The notes: generated from the letters alone by a model not told the origin. 64,000 bases of DNA from Chondrilla cf. caribensis (GCA_964020155.1 OZ026549.1:4373719-4437718), one strand, 5' to 3'. Shown: positions 31,001 through 43,690, numbered from the stretch's first letter. A program made the numbers and translations.

Positions 31001-33752
31001 GATGGGGACGTGAGCTAACTTCTGAAACAATTCTCATCTCAATAGGTGTCTCGTAACCCCAGATACATCGGAAGGTGCTTAATATATTTTCAATGTACGT
31101 GTACGTATAATGGGAGAGTGTAGGAGAGAAAACGCTAAGCACCTCTTTGCATAGCTCATGGAGGAGGTGGCGTGTAAACTTGATATTCTAGACGGACCTA
31201 GATGGGGACGTGAACTAACTTCTGAAACAATTCCCATCTCAATAGGTGTCTCGTAACCCCAGCTACATTGGAAGGTGCTTAATATATTTTCAATGTATGG
31301 GAGAGTATAGGAGAGAAACCACTAGGCACCTTTTTGCATAGCTCATGGGAGAGGGGGCGTGTCAACTTCATGTTTAAGACAGACCTAGCTGGGGACGTGA
31401 GCTAACTTCTGAAACAATTCCCATCTCAATAGGTGGCTCGTAACCCCAGCTACATTGGAAGGTGCTTAATATATTTTCAATGTATGGGAGAGTATAGGAG
31501 AGAAAACGCTAAGCACCTTTTTGCATAGCTCATGAGGGAGGAGGCGTGTCAACTTGATATTTTAGACAGACCTAGATGGGGACGTGAGCTAACTTCTGAA
31601 ACAATTCTCATCTCAATAGGTGTCTCGTAACCCCAGATACATCGGAAGGTGCTTAATATATTTTCAATGTACGTGTACGTATAATGGGAGAGTGTAGGAG
31701 AGAAAACGCTAAGCACCTCTTTGCATAGCTCATGGAGGAGGTGGCGTGTAAACTTGATATTCTAGACGGACCTAGATGGGGACGTGAACTAACTTCTGAA
31801 ACAATTCCCATCTCAATAGGTGTCTCGTAACCCCAGCTACATTGGAAGGTGCTTAATTTATTTTCAATGTATGGGAGAGTATAGGAGAGAAACCACTAGG
31901 CACCTTTTTGCATAGCTCATGGGAGAGGGGGCGTGTCAACTTCATGTTTAAGACAGACCTAGCTGGGGACGTGAGCTAACTTCTGAAACAATTCCCATCT
32001 CAATAGGTGGCTCGTAACCCCAGCTACATTGGAAGGTGCTTAATATATTTTCAATGTATGGGAGAGTATAGGAGAGAAAACGCTAAGCACCTTTTTGCAT
32101 AGCTCATGAGGGAGGAGGCGTGTCAACTTGATATTTTAGACAGACCTAGATGGGGACGTGAGCTAACTTCTGAAACAATTCTCATCTCAATAGGTGTCTC
32201 GTAACCCCAGATACATCGGAAGGTGCTTAATATATTTTCAATGTACGTGTATAATGGGAGAGTATAGGAGAGAAAACGCTAAGCACCTTATTGCACAGCT
32301 CATGGGAGAGGGGGGGTGTCAACTTGATATTTTGAACAAACCTAGATGGGGACATAAACTAACTTCTGAAACAATTCCCATCTCAATAGGTGTCTCGTAA
32401 CCCCATCTACATTGGAAGGTGCTTAATATATTTTCAATGTATGGGAGAGTATAGAAGAGAAAACGCTAAGTACCTTATTGCATAGCTCATGAGGGAGGGG
32501 GCGTGTCAACTTGATTTTTCAGAATGATCTAGTCAGGGACATAAACTAATTTCTGAAACAATTCCCATCTCACTAGGTGGCTACCCCAGCTACATTGGAA
32601 GGTGCTTAATATATTTTCAATGTATGGGAGAGTATAGGAGAGAAAACGCTAAGCACCTTTTTACATAACTCATGGGGGAGGGGGCCTGTCAACTTAACAT
32701 TCTAGACTAAACTAGTCGGTGACGCTAACTAACGTCTGAAACAATTACCATCTCAATAGATGGCTCATAACCCCAGCTACATTGGAAGGTGGTTAATATT
32801 ATTTCAATGTATTGGAGAGTATAGGAGAGAAAACGCTAAGCACCTTTTTGCATAGCTCATGGGGGAGGTGGCGTGTAAACTTGATATTCTAGACAGACCT
32901 AGATGGGGACGTGAACTAACTTCTGAAACAATTCCCATCTCAATAGGTGGCCCATAACCCCAGCTACGTAGGAAGGTGCTTAACATTTTTTCAATGTATG
33001 GGAGAGTATAGGAGAGAAAACGTTAAGCACCTTTTTTCATAGCTCATGGGGAAGGGGGCGTGTCAACGTGATATTTCAGACAGAGCTAGTTGGGTGATGT
33101 GAACTAACTTCTGAAGCAACTCCCATCTCAATAGGTTGCCGGTAACTCCAGCTACATTGGAAGGTGCTTAATACTTTTTTTCAATGTATGGGAGAGTATA
33201 GGAGAGAAAACGTTAAGCACGTTTTTGCATAGCTCATGGGGGAGGGGGTGTGTCAACGTGATAATTTAGACAGACCTAGTTGGGGACGTCAACTAACTTC
33301 TGAAACAATTCCTATCTCAATAGATGGCTCGTAACTATAGGCACATTGGAAGGTGCTTAACATTTTTTCAATGTATGGGAGAGTATAGGAGAGAAAATGT
33401 TAAGCACCTTTTTTCATAGCTCATGGGAGAGGGGGCGTGTCAACATGATATTTCAGACAGACCTAGCTGTGGACTTGAACTAACTTCTGAAACAATTCCC
33501 ATCTCAACAGATGGCTCGTAACTCCAGGCACATTGGAAGGTGCTTAACATTTTTTCAATGTATGGGAGAGTATAGGAGAGAAAACGTTAAGCACCTTTTT
33601 TCATAGTTCATGGGGGAGGGGGCGTGTCAATGTGATACTTCAGACAGATCTAGCTGTGGACTTGAACTAACTCTCCAAACAATTCCCATCTCAATAGGTG
33701 GCTCCTAACTCCAGCTACATTGGAAGGTGCTTAATATTTTTTCAATGTATGT
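28091..33752 (+). repeat. Satellite block 1, ~187-bp monomer, about 30 copies
   Basis: Tandem copies of a ~187-bp unit, defined here by the marks TTTTGCATAGCTCATGGGG, GACAGACCTAGCTGGGGAC, CAATTCCCATCTCAATAGGT and GGAAGGTGCTTAATATATT. Each unit carries an inner inverted pair, AAGGTGCTTA and TAAGCACCTT, about 45 bp apart, which could form a stem. Copies differ by point changes and small indels. No coding capacity. A 92-bp piece in reverse orientation sits at about 28403-28495. Confidence 0.95.
30930..32280 (+). repeat. Higher-order satellite repeat, about 574 bp (3 monomers)
   Basis: Three consecutive monomers, each with its own variants, are repeated as a group. The variant ACCTCTTTGCATAGCTCATG occurs at 31141 and again at 31715, and the variant ending CTTCATGTTTAAGAC occurs in the following monomer both times. 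Nearly identical triplets point to recent unequal exchange inside the array. Confidence 0.85.
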
Positions 33753-34845
33753 CCCCATATCTAGGTCTGTGTAATATATTAAGCTGACACGCCTCCTCCC
33801 TCATGAGCTATGCAAAAAGATGCTTAGCGGTTTCTCTCCTATACACTCCCATACATTGAAAAAATATTAAGCACCTTTGAATGTAGCTGGAGTTACATGC
33901 CATCTATTGAGATGGGAATTGTTTCAGAAGTTCGTTCATGTCCCCAGCTAGGTCTGTCTAAAATATCAAATTGACACGCCCCCTCCCCTATGAGCTATGC
34001 AAAAAGGTGCTTGGCGTTTTCTCTCCTATACTCTCCCATACATTGAAAATATACTGAGCACCTTCAAATGTAGCTGGAGTTACGTGCCACCTATTGAGAT
34101 GGGAATTGTTTCAGAAGTTAGTTCATGTCCCCAGCTAAGTCTGTCTAAAACATCAAGTTGACACGCCCCCTCCCCCTTCAGCTATGCAAAAGGTGCTTGG
34201 CGTTTTCTCTCCTTTACTCTCCTATACATTAAAAATATTATAGTAAGCACCTTCTAATGTAGTTGGAGTTACGGACCACCTATTGAGATGGGAATAGTTT
34301 TAGAAGTTAGTTCACGTCTTCAGCTAGATCTGTCTAAAACATCAAGTTGACACGCCCCCTCACCCTTCAGCTATGCAAAAAGGTGCTTAGCGTTTTCTCT
34401 CCTATACTCTCCCATACATTGAAAATATATTAAGCACCTTTGAATGTAGCTGGAGTTATGTGCTATCTATTGAGATGGGAATTGTTTCAGAAGTTAGTTT
34501 ATGTCCCCAGCTGGGTCTGTCTGAAATATCAAGTTGACAAACCCCCTCACCCTTCAGCTATGCAAAAAGGTGCTTAGCGTTTTCTCTCCTATACTCTCCC
34601 ATAGATTGAAAATAATATATTAAGCACCTCCGTATGTAGCTGGAGTTACGGGACGCCTATTGAGATGGGAATTGTTTCAGAAGTTAGATTACGTCCCCAG
34701 CTAGGTCTGTCTAAAATATCATGTTGACACGCCCCCTCCTCCATGAGCTATACAAAAGGTGCTTAGTTTTTCTCTCCAATACTCTCCCATACATTGAAAA
34801 TATATTAAGCACCTTTGAATGTAGCTGGGGTTACGAGTTAGCTAC
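33753..34845 (-). repeat. Satellite block 2, same monomer in reverse orientation, about 6 copies
   Basis: At about 33752 the monomers switch to the opposite strand. Units now read GAGCTATGCAAAAAGGTGC and AGGTCTGTCTAAAATATC in the plus direction. The junction joins a monomer cut after CAATGTATG to an inverted one cut at TCCCCATATCTAGG. Confidence 0.93.
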
Positions 34846-35634
34846 ATTTAGGTTATTATTGGACATTTACTCTTTGTTATCGATATTAAATCACACATAC
34901 AGTGAGTACTCTTGCAGCATGTATATACGCAAGTTGTGCATTATGCAGAATGTGATAATAATAGATCATGTTTAACAGTAAATTGACATTATACAATCAG
35001 GTATAATAAAGCATTGCCGATATAAATTATTTAATAGAATGTCACACTGTAGCTGCAGATTCATACATGGCCCACTTCAATTGCAAAAAGAGGTTCCCTT
35101 ATGCTGCTTTGCCAGGAGGTCCACTGCACCAAAAGAATTGTCACAAAATATGATACTCCGGCTACATAATAGGATTATAACCAATAATGTATGTACTACA
35201 CACACTCATGCTCATGCACAATAATATATGCACAGACTCATACTTGCATCCATAATATGTACACACATGCACATACATGCACTCACACACATATATCATG
35301 CATACATATGTATGGTAATGCACCAAATGGAGTCAGTGATGTTAAAATGCATGCTATATCATTGTGTTTACCATCATAGTAGACATTAGAAACATCATTG
35401 TATATACAAGTATACATATCAAAATTAATAACACAAATACTGATCCATGTACACTCTCCTGCATCTACTATGGAGCTGGTGGTGAATAGCTAGTTAAATT
35501 TATTACTGGTCACCACAGATCCACCAGTATCCATGTAATAGCAAGATGTGCCATACACACACATTCAGGAACACATGAATGCAGGCAGGCAGTCAGGCAA
35601 GCAGGCACACACACACATGCATACACGCACACAC

Positions 35635-35635
<1 letters not shown>

Positions 35636-35706
<71 letters not shown>
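35636..35706. repeat. (CA)n microsatellite in the left duplication arm
   Basis: About 70 bp of CA. Its flank GCACATGCACATGCAC is mirrored by GTGCATGTGCATGTGC beside the (GT)n tract at 48763, as expected for the inverted duplication. Confidence 0.95.
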
Positions 35707-35984
35707 CTTCCACACAACACACATGCACATGCACATGCACATCCATACACATAGTACATAGAAATTACAGCCTGAATGGAAACGGTATACATGTTTGTTT
35801 ACAGTTTGGAACATGATTGTTTGAAGTTTGGAACATGATTGTTTATAGTTTGAAACATATGTTTATTTAGAAATGGGATGTTTGTTTAGTGTTCAGAGCA
35901 TGTTGTGAGAAAGTGACAATCATGGCTAGAGTCAAGCGTCTGCTATTGCTGGCGCCTAGGATCTGGCACAACATCACATAGCAC

Positions 35985-37090
35985 CGGTCAAATCAATATT
36001 CATCGTTTGGGAACCGCCAAAACCTCGAACCTCGAGCTATAAAAGATCACGTCGCGTCCATTTTCTTCGTGAGTAGATCCGTGCTGGGGAAGCTGCAGAT
36101 GCTGGAGGATTCGAATTGGAGGGGGTGCCCCGAGCGCAAGCGTGGTTAGCTGTTCTACCCTCTCCTTCTTCGGTTCGCTGTTAGATCACGCATGGAGTTC
36201 ACACGTCCCGGTCTCCTGTGAGTCGTCGGGTCTCTCGAGTGTTCTCGGACGAGGTTTGGGCGTCCGTCCTCTTCGGAGGCGGGCGGTGCCTGGGATCATG
36301 GTCGGCTAGTCTCCCCTAGGGGTCCTGTAAGTAGATTCCTACGAAGGCTATGTTGTCGGAACCACACGGCTCTCTGCTCACCACCCTTTTCCTTTATTAT
36401 TGCCTTCGGGCGCACGTAAGTTAGGCCGTGCCATGCATTACCTTTACGCTGCATACACTTTACTATGCACACACTGCGCCTTACACACACCCTCCTATGC
36501 ACACAGCATGCGCATGCGGCTATAGTAGGGTCCAGACATGCTACATTAGTTTAGGTTTTGGGCCCTACCGGGGAGTCTCTTGTCATCGTGTTGAGGAAGC
36601 TGCTGCGCTGTTTGATGTGTGTCCTGCCGGCCTGACTCTGATGATTACCGATGTGAAGTCAGTTCATCTGTCTTTTGGTCCGTGGATTGGTGGTAAATCC
36701 GTGATTCTTGAGTCTCCGGGCCCATGAAGCTATCAAGTCACAAAGGACCACATCGGTGACTGGCGCCCGTGATACTCGGTGTGCCAGACGTAAAAGATCA
36801 CGGCTCTGAAATCTGGACCTCCCGAGAAGCCAGTCCACCACCCTATACCATGGGATGATGGCTTGATGTTGACTACACGTGCGATGACATCAACAGCTGA
36901 GGCGTGGTGGCAAGTGGCATGTTCTCCTTGGCCACGGGGCATGAAGCACCTCCCCGTCCTCGTCGGATGCCCTGGGCACACGTAAAGTGTGGCAGAGAGA
37001 GGTGCAAGTTTGATGAGAGGACATGGAAGATGTGTAACTTATTGGACTTCAATTGCAGTAAGAAACATTATTATTATTATCATAATTTGT
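35985..37090 (+). mobile_element. Mobile element family 'TATA-1.1kb', full-length copy
   Basis: A ~1.1-kb unit present in several copies (minus strand at 47320-48440; partial at 37340, 44190 and 46860). It starts near ACCGGTCAAATCAATATTC, has a TATAAAAG box at about 36040 and ends with TTGGACTTCAATTGCAG and an ATT-rich tail. The unequal ends and simple tail suggest a retroposed element with its own Pol II promoter (inference). Short frames are present but none is recognisable, so it is probably non-autonomous. Confidence 0.65.
36037..36046 (+). promoter_or_regulatory. TATA box inside the 1.1-kb element
   Basis: The sequence GCTATAAAAG lies about 25-30 bp upstream of a GC-rich stretch (TTCTTCGTGAGTAGATCCG) where transcription could begin. 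In the inverted copy the matching CTTTTATAG is at about 48365, so the motif is kept. Confidence 0.45.
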
Positions 37091-37339
37091 AAAGTATAAC
37101 TTTTTCCTTAAATCCAGTTGTTATACATTTGAATGCTTGACATACACTGTGCATTGATACTAATAATGAAATGGCATTGCATGCTATTTGTAACAATACA
37201 ATCGTTATATAATATTGTGTGATTTACTTATAACCAGCACTAGCACCATGTACTGCATCAATGTGTGCATTGAGATAATTGGATATTTTTCTATATTAAG
37301 TGAATTCGAATAATAATAATAACAATAATAATAATTATA

Positions 37340-37700
37340 GTTATTATAGGCATCCATGATTCTTTGGTCTCCGAAGAAGCTATCGATTCATTACCCACAT
37401 TGGCAACTGGCACCCATGATACTCGGTGTGCCAGATGTAATGGTTCGCGGCCCCGCAAATTGTACCTTCCGAGTAGCCAGTCAACCCCCCTACTATCTTA
37501 TGATGGTAAACTCCTTAATGTTGCCGGCTTGACTACCTGTGATGAAACAGTGTGCTGAAACATTGATGACAAGTGGCATACACTCCTGGGGCATGAAGCA
37601 CCTCCCCATCCACATTGGATACCCTAGGCACATGTGATGTGTGAAAGAGAGAGCTGCAATGATGAAAGGTCCTGCAAGATGCAACTCATTGGACTATGAG
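37340..37700 (+). mobile_element. Diverged, 5'-truncated copy of the 1.1-kb element
   Basis: Shares CATGATACTCGGTGTGCCAG and GGGGCATGAAGCACCTCCCC with the copy just upstream, but is clearly older. It lacks the TATA-bearing front part. Confidence 0.7.
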
Positions 37701-37769
37701 AATATATGCATATATAATTATATACATAGTACCTATTTTATAGATATTATTCTCTAAAGAGTAACTGTT

Positions 37770-37860
37770 TCTTTTGCTTATTATATCAATCAATCAGTCA
37801 ATCAATGATTATTAATTGAGTGCACCACACCAGAAGGTGCTAGGACATACCAATGGTCAA
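37770..37860 (-). mobile_element. Non-LTR element 3' tail with (ATTG)n
   Basis: On the minus strand the segment reads CACCTTCTGGTGTGGTGCAC followed by ATTGATTGA repeats, a simple tail as left by some LINE/SINE elements. The same tail occurs in plus orientation at 43600-43682. Confidence 0.6.
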
Positions 37861-37984
37861 CGTCAATACACATACGACATCAGAAATACTAACTATTGAG
37901 TATCTAGTACACTGATCCATCACGATGACAAAATAATGAGTTGTCTGGCACACTGCATTATATACTAAGATGGGTTAAAATATT

Positions 37985-40612
37985 TCTATTTGAAAAATAT
38001 TAAGCACCTCTGAATGTAGCTGGGGTTATAGGCCACCTATTGAGATGGGAATTATAATTTCATAAGTTAGTTCACATACCCAGCTAGGTGTGTCTAAATA
38101 TCAAGTTGACACACCCCATGAGCTATGCAAAAAGGTGCTTAGCGTTTTCTCTCCTATATTCCCCCATACATTGAAATAATATTAAGCACCTCCGCATGTA
38201 GCTGGGGTTATGGGTCACCTATTGAGATGGATATTGCTTCAGAAGTTAATTCACGTCCCCTGCTAAGTCTGTCTAAAATATCCGGTTGACATGCCCCCTC
38301 ACCCATTAGTTATGAAAAAGGTGCTTAGCTAGTATATTTCCTTTTATACTCTCTCATACATTGAAAAAGTATTAAGCACCTCCGAATGTAGCTGGGGTTA
38401 CGGGTCACCTATTGAGATGGGAATTGTTTCAGAAGTTACTTGAATTACCCAGCTAGGTGTGTCTAAAATATTAAGTTGACACACCCCTTCACCCATGAAC
38501 TATGCCAAAAGGTGCTAATCGTTTTCTCTCCTACGTATAATCTCCCATACATTGTGAAAGTATTAAACACCTCCAAATGTAGCTACAGGCCACCTATTGA
38601 GATGGAAATTTGTTTCAGAAGTTAGTTCACGTCCCTACCTAGGTCTGCCTAAAATATCAAGTTGACACGCCCCCTCTCCCATCAGCTATGCAAAAAGGTG
38701 CGTAACGTTTTCTCTCCTATACTCTCCCATACACTGAAATAATATTAACCACCTTCCAATGTAGCTGGGGTAGCCACCTATTGAGATGGGAATTGTTTCA
38801 GAAGTTAGCTCACGTCCCCAGCTAGGTCTGTCTAAAATATCAAGTTGACACGCCCCCTCTTCCATCAGCTATGCGAAAAGGTGCTTAGCGGTTTCTCTCC
38901 TATACTCTCACATACATTGAAAATATATTAAGCACCTTCCAATGCAGCTGGGGTTATGGGTCACCTATTGAGATGGGAATTGTTTCAGAAGTTAGCTCAC
39001 ATCCCCATCTCGGTCTGTCTAAAATATTAAGCTGACACGAATCCTCCCTCATGAACTATGCAAAAAGGTGCTTAGCATTTTCTCTCCTATACTCTCCCAT
39101 ACATTGAAAATATATTAAGCACCTTCCAATGTAGCTGGGGTTACGAGACACCTATTGAGATGAGAATTGTTTCAGACGTTAGCTCACGTCCCCGACTAGT
39201 TTAGTTTAGAATGTTAAGTTGACACGCCCCCTTCCCCATGAGCTATGCAAAAAGGTGCTTAGCGTTTTCTCTCCTATACTCTCCCATTATAAACGTACAT
39301 TGAAAATATATTAAGCACCTTCCGATGTATCTGGGGTTACGAGACACCTATTGAGATGGGAATTGTTTCAGAAGTTAGTTAACATCCCCATCTAGGTCTG
39401 TCTAAAATATCAAGTTGACACGCCCCCTCCCCCATGAGCTATGCAAAAAGGTGCTTAATGTTTTCTCTCCTATACTCTCCCATACATTGATAATATATTA
39501 AGCACCTTCGAATGTAGCTGGGGTTATGGGCCACCTATTGAGATGGGAATTGTTTCAGAAGTTAGCTCACGTCCCCATATCGAGGTCTGTCTAAAATATT
39601 AAGCTGACACGCCTCCTCCCTCATGAGCTATGCAAAAAGGTGCTTAGCGTTTTCTCTCCTATACTCTCCCATACATTGAAAATATATTAAGCACCTTCCA
39701 ATGTAGCTGGGATTACGAGACACCTATTGAGATGAGAATTGTTTCAGAAGTTAGCTCACATCCCCATCTAGGTCTGTCTTAAATATGAAGTTGACACGCC
39801 CCCTCTCCCATCAGCTATGCAAAAAGGTGCTTAGCATTTTCTCTCCTATACTCTCCCATACATTGAAAATATATTAAGCACCTTCCAATGTAGCTGGGGT
39901 TACGAGACACCTATTGAGATGGGAATTGTTTCAGAAGTTAGCTCACGTCCCCATCTAGGTCTTCTTAAATATGAAGTTGACACGCCCCCTCTCCCATGAG
40001 CTATGCAAAAAGGTGCTTAACGTTTTCTCTCCTATACTCTCCCATACATTGAAAAAATATTAAGCACCTTCCAATGTAGCTGGAGTTACAGGCCACCTAT
40101 TGAGATGGGAGTTGTTTCAGAAGTTAGTTCAAGTCCACAGCTAGGTCTGTCTGAAATATCACGTTGACACGTCCCCTCCCCCATGAGCTATGCAAAAAGG
40201 TGCTTAACGTTTTCTCTCCTATACTCTCCCATACATTGAAAAAAATATTAAGCACCTTCCAATGTAGCTGGAGTTACAGGCCACCTATTGAGATGGGCAT
40301 TGTTTTGAGAGTTAGTTCAAGTCCACAGCTAGGTCTGTCTGAAATATCACGTTGACACGCCCCCTCCCCCATGAGCTATGAAAAAAGGTGCTTAACGTTA
40401 TCTCTCCTATACTCTCCCATACATTGAAAAATGTTAAGCACCTTCCAATGTAGCTGGAGTTACAGGCCACCTATTGAGATGGGAGTTGTTTCAGAAGTTA
40501 GTTGACATCCCCAACTAGCTCTGTCTGAAATATCACATCGACACGCCCCCTCCCCCATGAGCTATGCAAAAAGGTGCTTAACGTTTTCTCTCCTATGCTC
40601 TTCCATACGTAT
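37985..40612 (-). repeat. Satellite block 3, reverse orientation, about 14 copies
   Basis: The same ~187-bp monomer, read on the minus strand. The first copies are the most diverged (edge decay) and later ones are close to the consensus. The right end is a hinge where the array flips orientation. Confidence 0.94.
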
Positions 40613-42692
40613 ATTTTTAATGTATGGGAGAGTATAGGAGAGAAAACGCTAAGCACCTTTTTGCATAGATAAAGGGGAGGTGGTGTGTTAACTTTATATT
40701 TTAGACAGACCTAGCTGAAGATGTGAACTAACGTCTGCCACAATTCCCATCTCATTAGGTGGCACGTAACTCCAGCTACATTCGAAGGTGCTTAATATAT
40801 TTTAAATGTATGGGGGAGTATAGGAGAGAAAACGCTAAGCACCTTTTTGCATGGCTTAAGGGGGAGGGGGAGTGTCAATACGATATTTTAGACAGACCTA
40901 GCTGAAGATGTGAACTAACTTCTGAAACAATTCCCATCTCATTAGGTGGCCCACAACCCCAGCTACATTCGAAGGTGCTTAATATATTTTCAATGTATGG
41001 GAGAGTATAGGAGAGAAAACGCTAAGCACCTTTTTGTATAGCTCATGAGGGAGGTGGCGTGTTAACTTTATATTTTAGACAGACCTAACTGAAGATGTGA
41101 ACTAACTTCTGAAACAATTCCCATCTCATTAGGTGCCCCAGAACCCCAGCTACATTGGAAGGTGCTTAATACATTTTCAATGTATGGGAGAGTATAGGAG
41201 AGAAAACGCTAAGCACCTTTTTGTATAGCTCATGAGGGAGGTGGCGTGTTAACTTTATATTTTAGACAGACCTACCTAAAGACGTGAACTAACTTCTGAA
41301 ACAATTCCCATCTCATTAGGTGGCCCATAACCCCAGCTACATACGAAGGTGCTTAATATATTTTAAATGTATGGGAGAGTATAGGAGAGAAAACGCTAAG
41401 CACCTTTTTGCATAGCTAAAGGGGGAGGGGGCGTGTCAATATGATATTTTAGACAGACTTAGCTGAAAACGTGAACTAACTTCTGCAACAATTCCCATCT
41501 CATTTGGTGGCAAGTAACTCCAGCTACATTGGAAGGTGCTTAATATATTTTCAATGTATGGGAGAGTATAGGAGAGAAAACGCTAAGCAACTTTTTTGCG
41601 TAGCTCATGGGGGAGGTGGCGTGTGAACTTGATATTTCAGACAGACCTAGCTGAAGATGTGAACTAACTTTTGAAACAATTCCCATCTCATTAGGTGGCA
41701 CGTAACTCCAGCTACATTTGAAGGTGCTTAATATTTTTTCAATGCATGGGAGAGTATAGGAGAGAAAACGCTAAGCACCTTTTTGCGTAGCTAAAGGGGG
41801 AGGGGGCGTGTCAATAGGATATTTTAGACAGACCCAGCTGGGGACGTGAGCTAACTTCTGAAACAATTCCCATCTCAATAGGTGGCACGTAACTCCAGCT
41901 ACATTTGAAGGTGCTTAATATATTTTCAATGTATGGGAGAGTATAGGAGAGAAAACGCTAAGCACCTTTTTGCGTAGCTCATGGGGGAGGTGGCGTGTGA
42001 ACTTGATATTTTAGACAGACCTCGCTGAAGATGTGAACTAACTTCTGAAATAATTCCCATTTCATTAGGAGGCCAGTAACCCCAGCTACATTGGAAGGTG
42101 CTTAATATATTTTAAATGTATGGGAGAGTATAGGAGAGAAAACGCTAAGCACCTTTTTGCATAGCTAAAGGGGGAGGGGGCATGTCAATATGATATTTTA
42201 GACAAACCTAGCTGAAAACGTGAACTAACTACTGCAACAATTCCCATCTCATTAGGTGGCACGTAACTCCAGCTACATTCGAAGGTGCTTAATATTATTT
42301 CAATGTATGGGAGAGTATAGGAGAGAAAACGCTAAGCACCTTTTTGCGTAGCTAAAGGGGGAGGGGGCGTGTCAATAGGATATTTTAGACAGACCCAGCT
42401 GGGGACGTGAGCTAACTTCTGAAACAATTCCCATCTCATTAGGTGGCACGTAACTCCAGCTACATTCGAAGGTGCTTAATATATTTTCAATGTATGGGAG
42501 AGTATAGGAGAGAAAACGCTAAGCACCTTTTTGCATAGATAAAGGGGGATGTGGCGTGTTAACTTTATATTTTAGACAGACCTAACTGAAGATGTGAACT
42601 AACTTCTGAAACAATTCCCATCTCATTAGGTGCCCCAGAACCCCAGCTACATTGGAAGGTGCTTAATATATTTTAAATGTATGGGAGAGTAT
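40613..42692 (+). repeat. Satellite block 4, forward orientation, about 11 copies
   Basis: Forward monomers that form a subfamily: many read CATAGCTAAAGGGGGAGG and CCTAGCTGAAGATGTGAAC, and have CTCATTAGGTGG instead of CTCAATAGGTGG. The flip at about 40612 joins CTCTTCCATACG to TTTAATGTATGGGAGAG, so the junction itself is a palindrome. Confidence 0.94.
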
Positions 42693-43300
42693 ATGTCTCG
42701 CAGTGACAAGCAAAAAATGTCAAATTTTATTGCTGTCACCGTGGCCTCTCTTATGTGCACATAATGCATCATAGATCTGAAACAAATGCATGGACACACT
42801 CCTGGAACTAGTACAGTCCTTCTGATAACAAAATGATATGTGTTGTTGTTGAATAAAATTTCTTTCCAGTGCCCATATGCCACATATAATGCTGCATATA
42901 CTTTTGTATGTACATTCAAATATAAGCGTAATATGCCTTGTGGTGATCATGCAGGTAATTTCACATTCCTTTGCTGGTCCCCAAGGGCTACCCATTGTCC
43001 ATGCCAAACTCACCAACACAATTTCGGATGTATACAGTTCGTGTTAAGTGTGCTATAGGCCTCTTGAACAACAATACATTTTGTTGGGGATCGAAAATTC
43101 TCCCAGGTGTTCGTCCATATGGCACGTATAATATTGCATATACGTTTGTATGTACATTCCAATATATTAATATACCTTGAGGTGATCACGCAGGTAATTT
43201 CACATTCCATTACTGGTCACTAAAGGCTGCACAGTGTCCATGCCAAACTCACCAACACAGTTTCAGATGCATACACACTGTCCTGTCCACAGACACACTT
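42693..43300. repeat. Dispersed repeat family 2 copy
   Basis: Two partial copies in tandem, sharing GGTAATTTCACATTCC, CATGCCAAACTCACCAACAC and GGAACTAGTA. Begins where satellite block 4 is cut (GAGAGTATATGTCTCG). Confidence 0.6.
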
Positions 43301-43307
43301 CTGGAAC

Positions 43308-43490
43308 TAGTATAGGAGAGAAATTACTCAGCACCTTTTTGCATAACTCCCGGGTGAGGGGGGCATGTCAACTTGATATTTTAGACAGACCTAGGTGGGG
43401 ATGTGAACTACCTTCTGAAACAATTTCCATCTCAATAGGTGGCCCGTAAACCCAGCTACATTCGAAGGTGCTTAATATTTTTCAAAGAGA
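43308..43490 (+). repeat. Isolated satellite monomer
   Basis: One diverged ~187-bp monomer (TTTTTGCATAACTCCCGGG to GAAGGTGCTTAATATTTTTC) standing between repeat family 2 and a LINE tail. The sequence after it, to about 43700, is the inverse of 37720-37990. Confidence 0.85.
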
Positions 43491-43589
43491 AATATTTTAA
43501 CCCATCTTAGTATATAACGTGGTGTGCCAGACAGATGGATTTTGTGTGTACTAAAAACTCAGTAGTTATAGTTCTGATGTCGTATGTGT

Positions 43590-43690
43590 TTTGACGTTGA
43601 CCATTGGTAAGTCCTAGCACCTTCTGGTGTGGTGCACTCAATTGATAATTATTGATCGATTGATTGATTGATTGATATAATAAGCAAAAA
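43590..43690 (+). mobile_element. Non-LTR element 3' tail with (GATT)n
   Basis: CTAGCACCTTCTGGTGTGGTG followed by GATTGATTGATTGATTGAT. It is the inverted counterpart of the tail at 37770-37860; another piece with the same CACCTTCTGGTGTGGTG core lies inside the MITE at 54164. Confidence 0.6.

Larger units (their letters stand above)
34850..37500. repeat. Left arm of a large inverted duplication
   Basis: The order single-copy-like AT sequence, CA microsatellite, 1.1-kb element and diverged element copy is repeated in reverse orientation at about 46880-49865. Examples: TGGACATTTACTCTTTGTTA near 34860 and TAACAAACAGTAAATGTCCA near 49833, and the GGAGGTCCACTGCACC block at 35116 and 49603. Divergence is modest, with indels. 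Confidence 0.85.

Noticed and set aside
36296..36981. Protein genes in the 1.1-kb element (frames of 60-99 codons on both strands, repeated at 44.3 and 47.5 kb)
   Set aside because: They recur only because the element is repeated; no known domain, and overlapping frames on both strands are equally open.
28122..42692. Short frames in the satellite (60-84 codons)
   Set aside because: They occur only where a monomer by chance lacks stops; most monomers break them.
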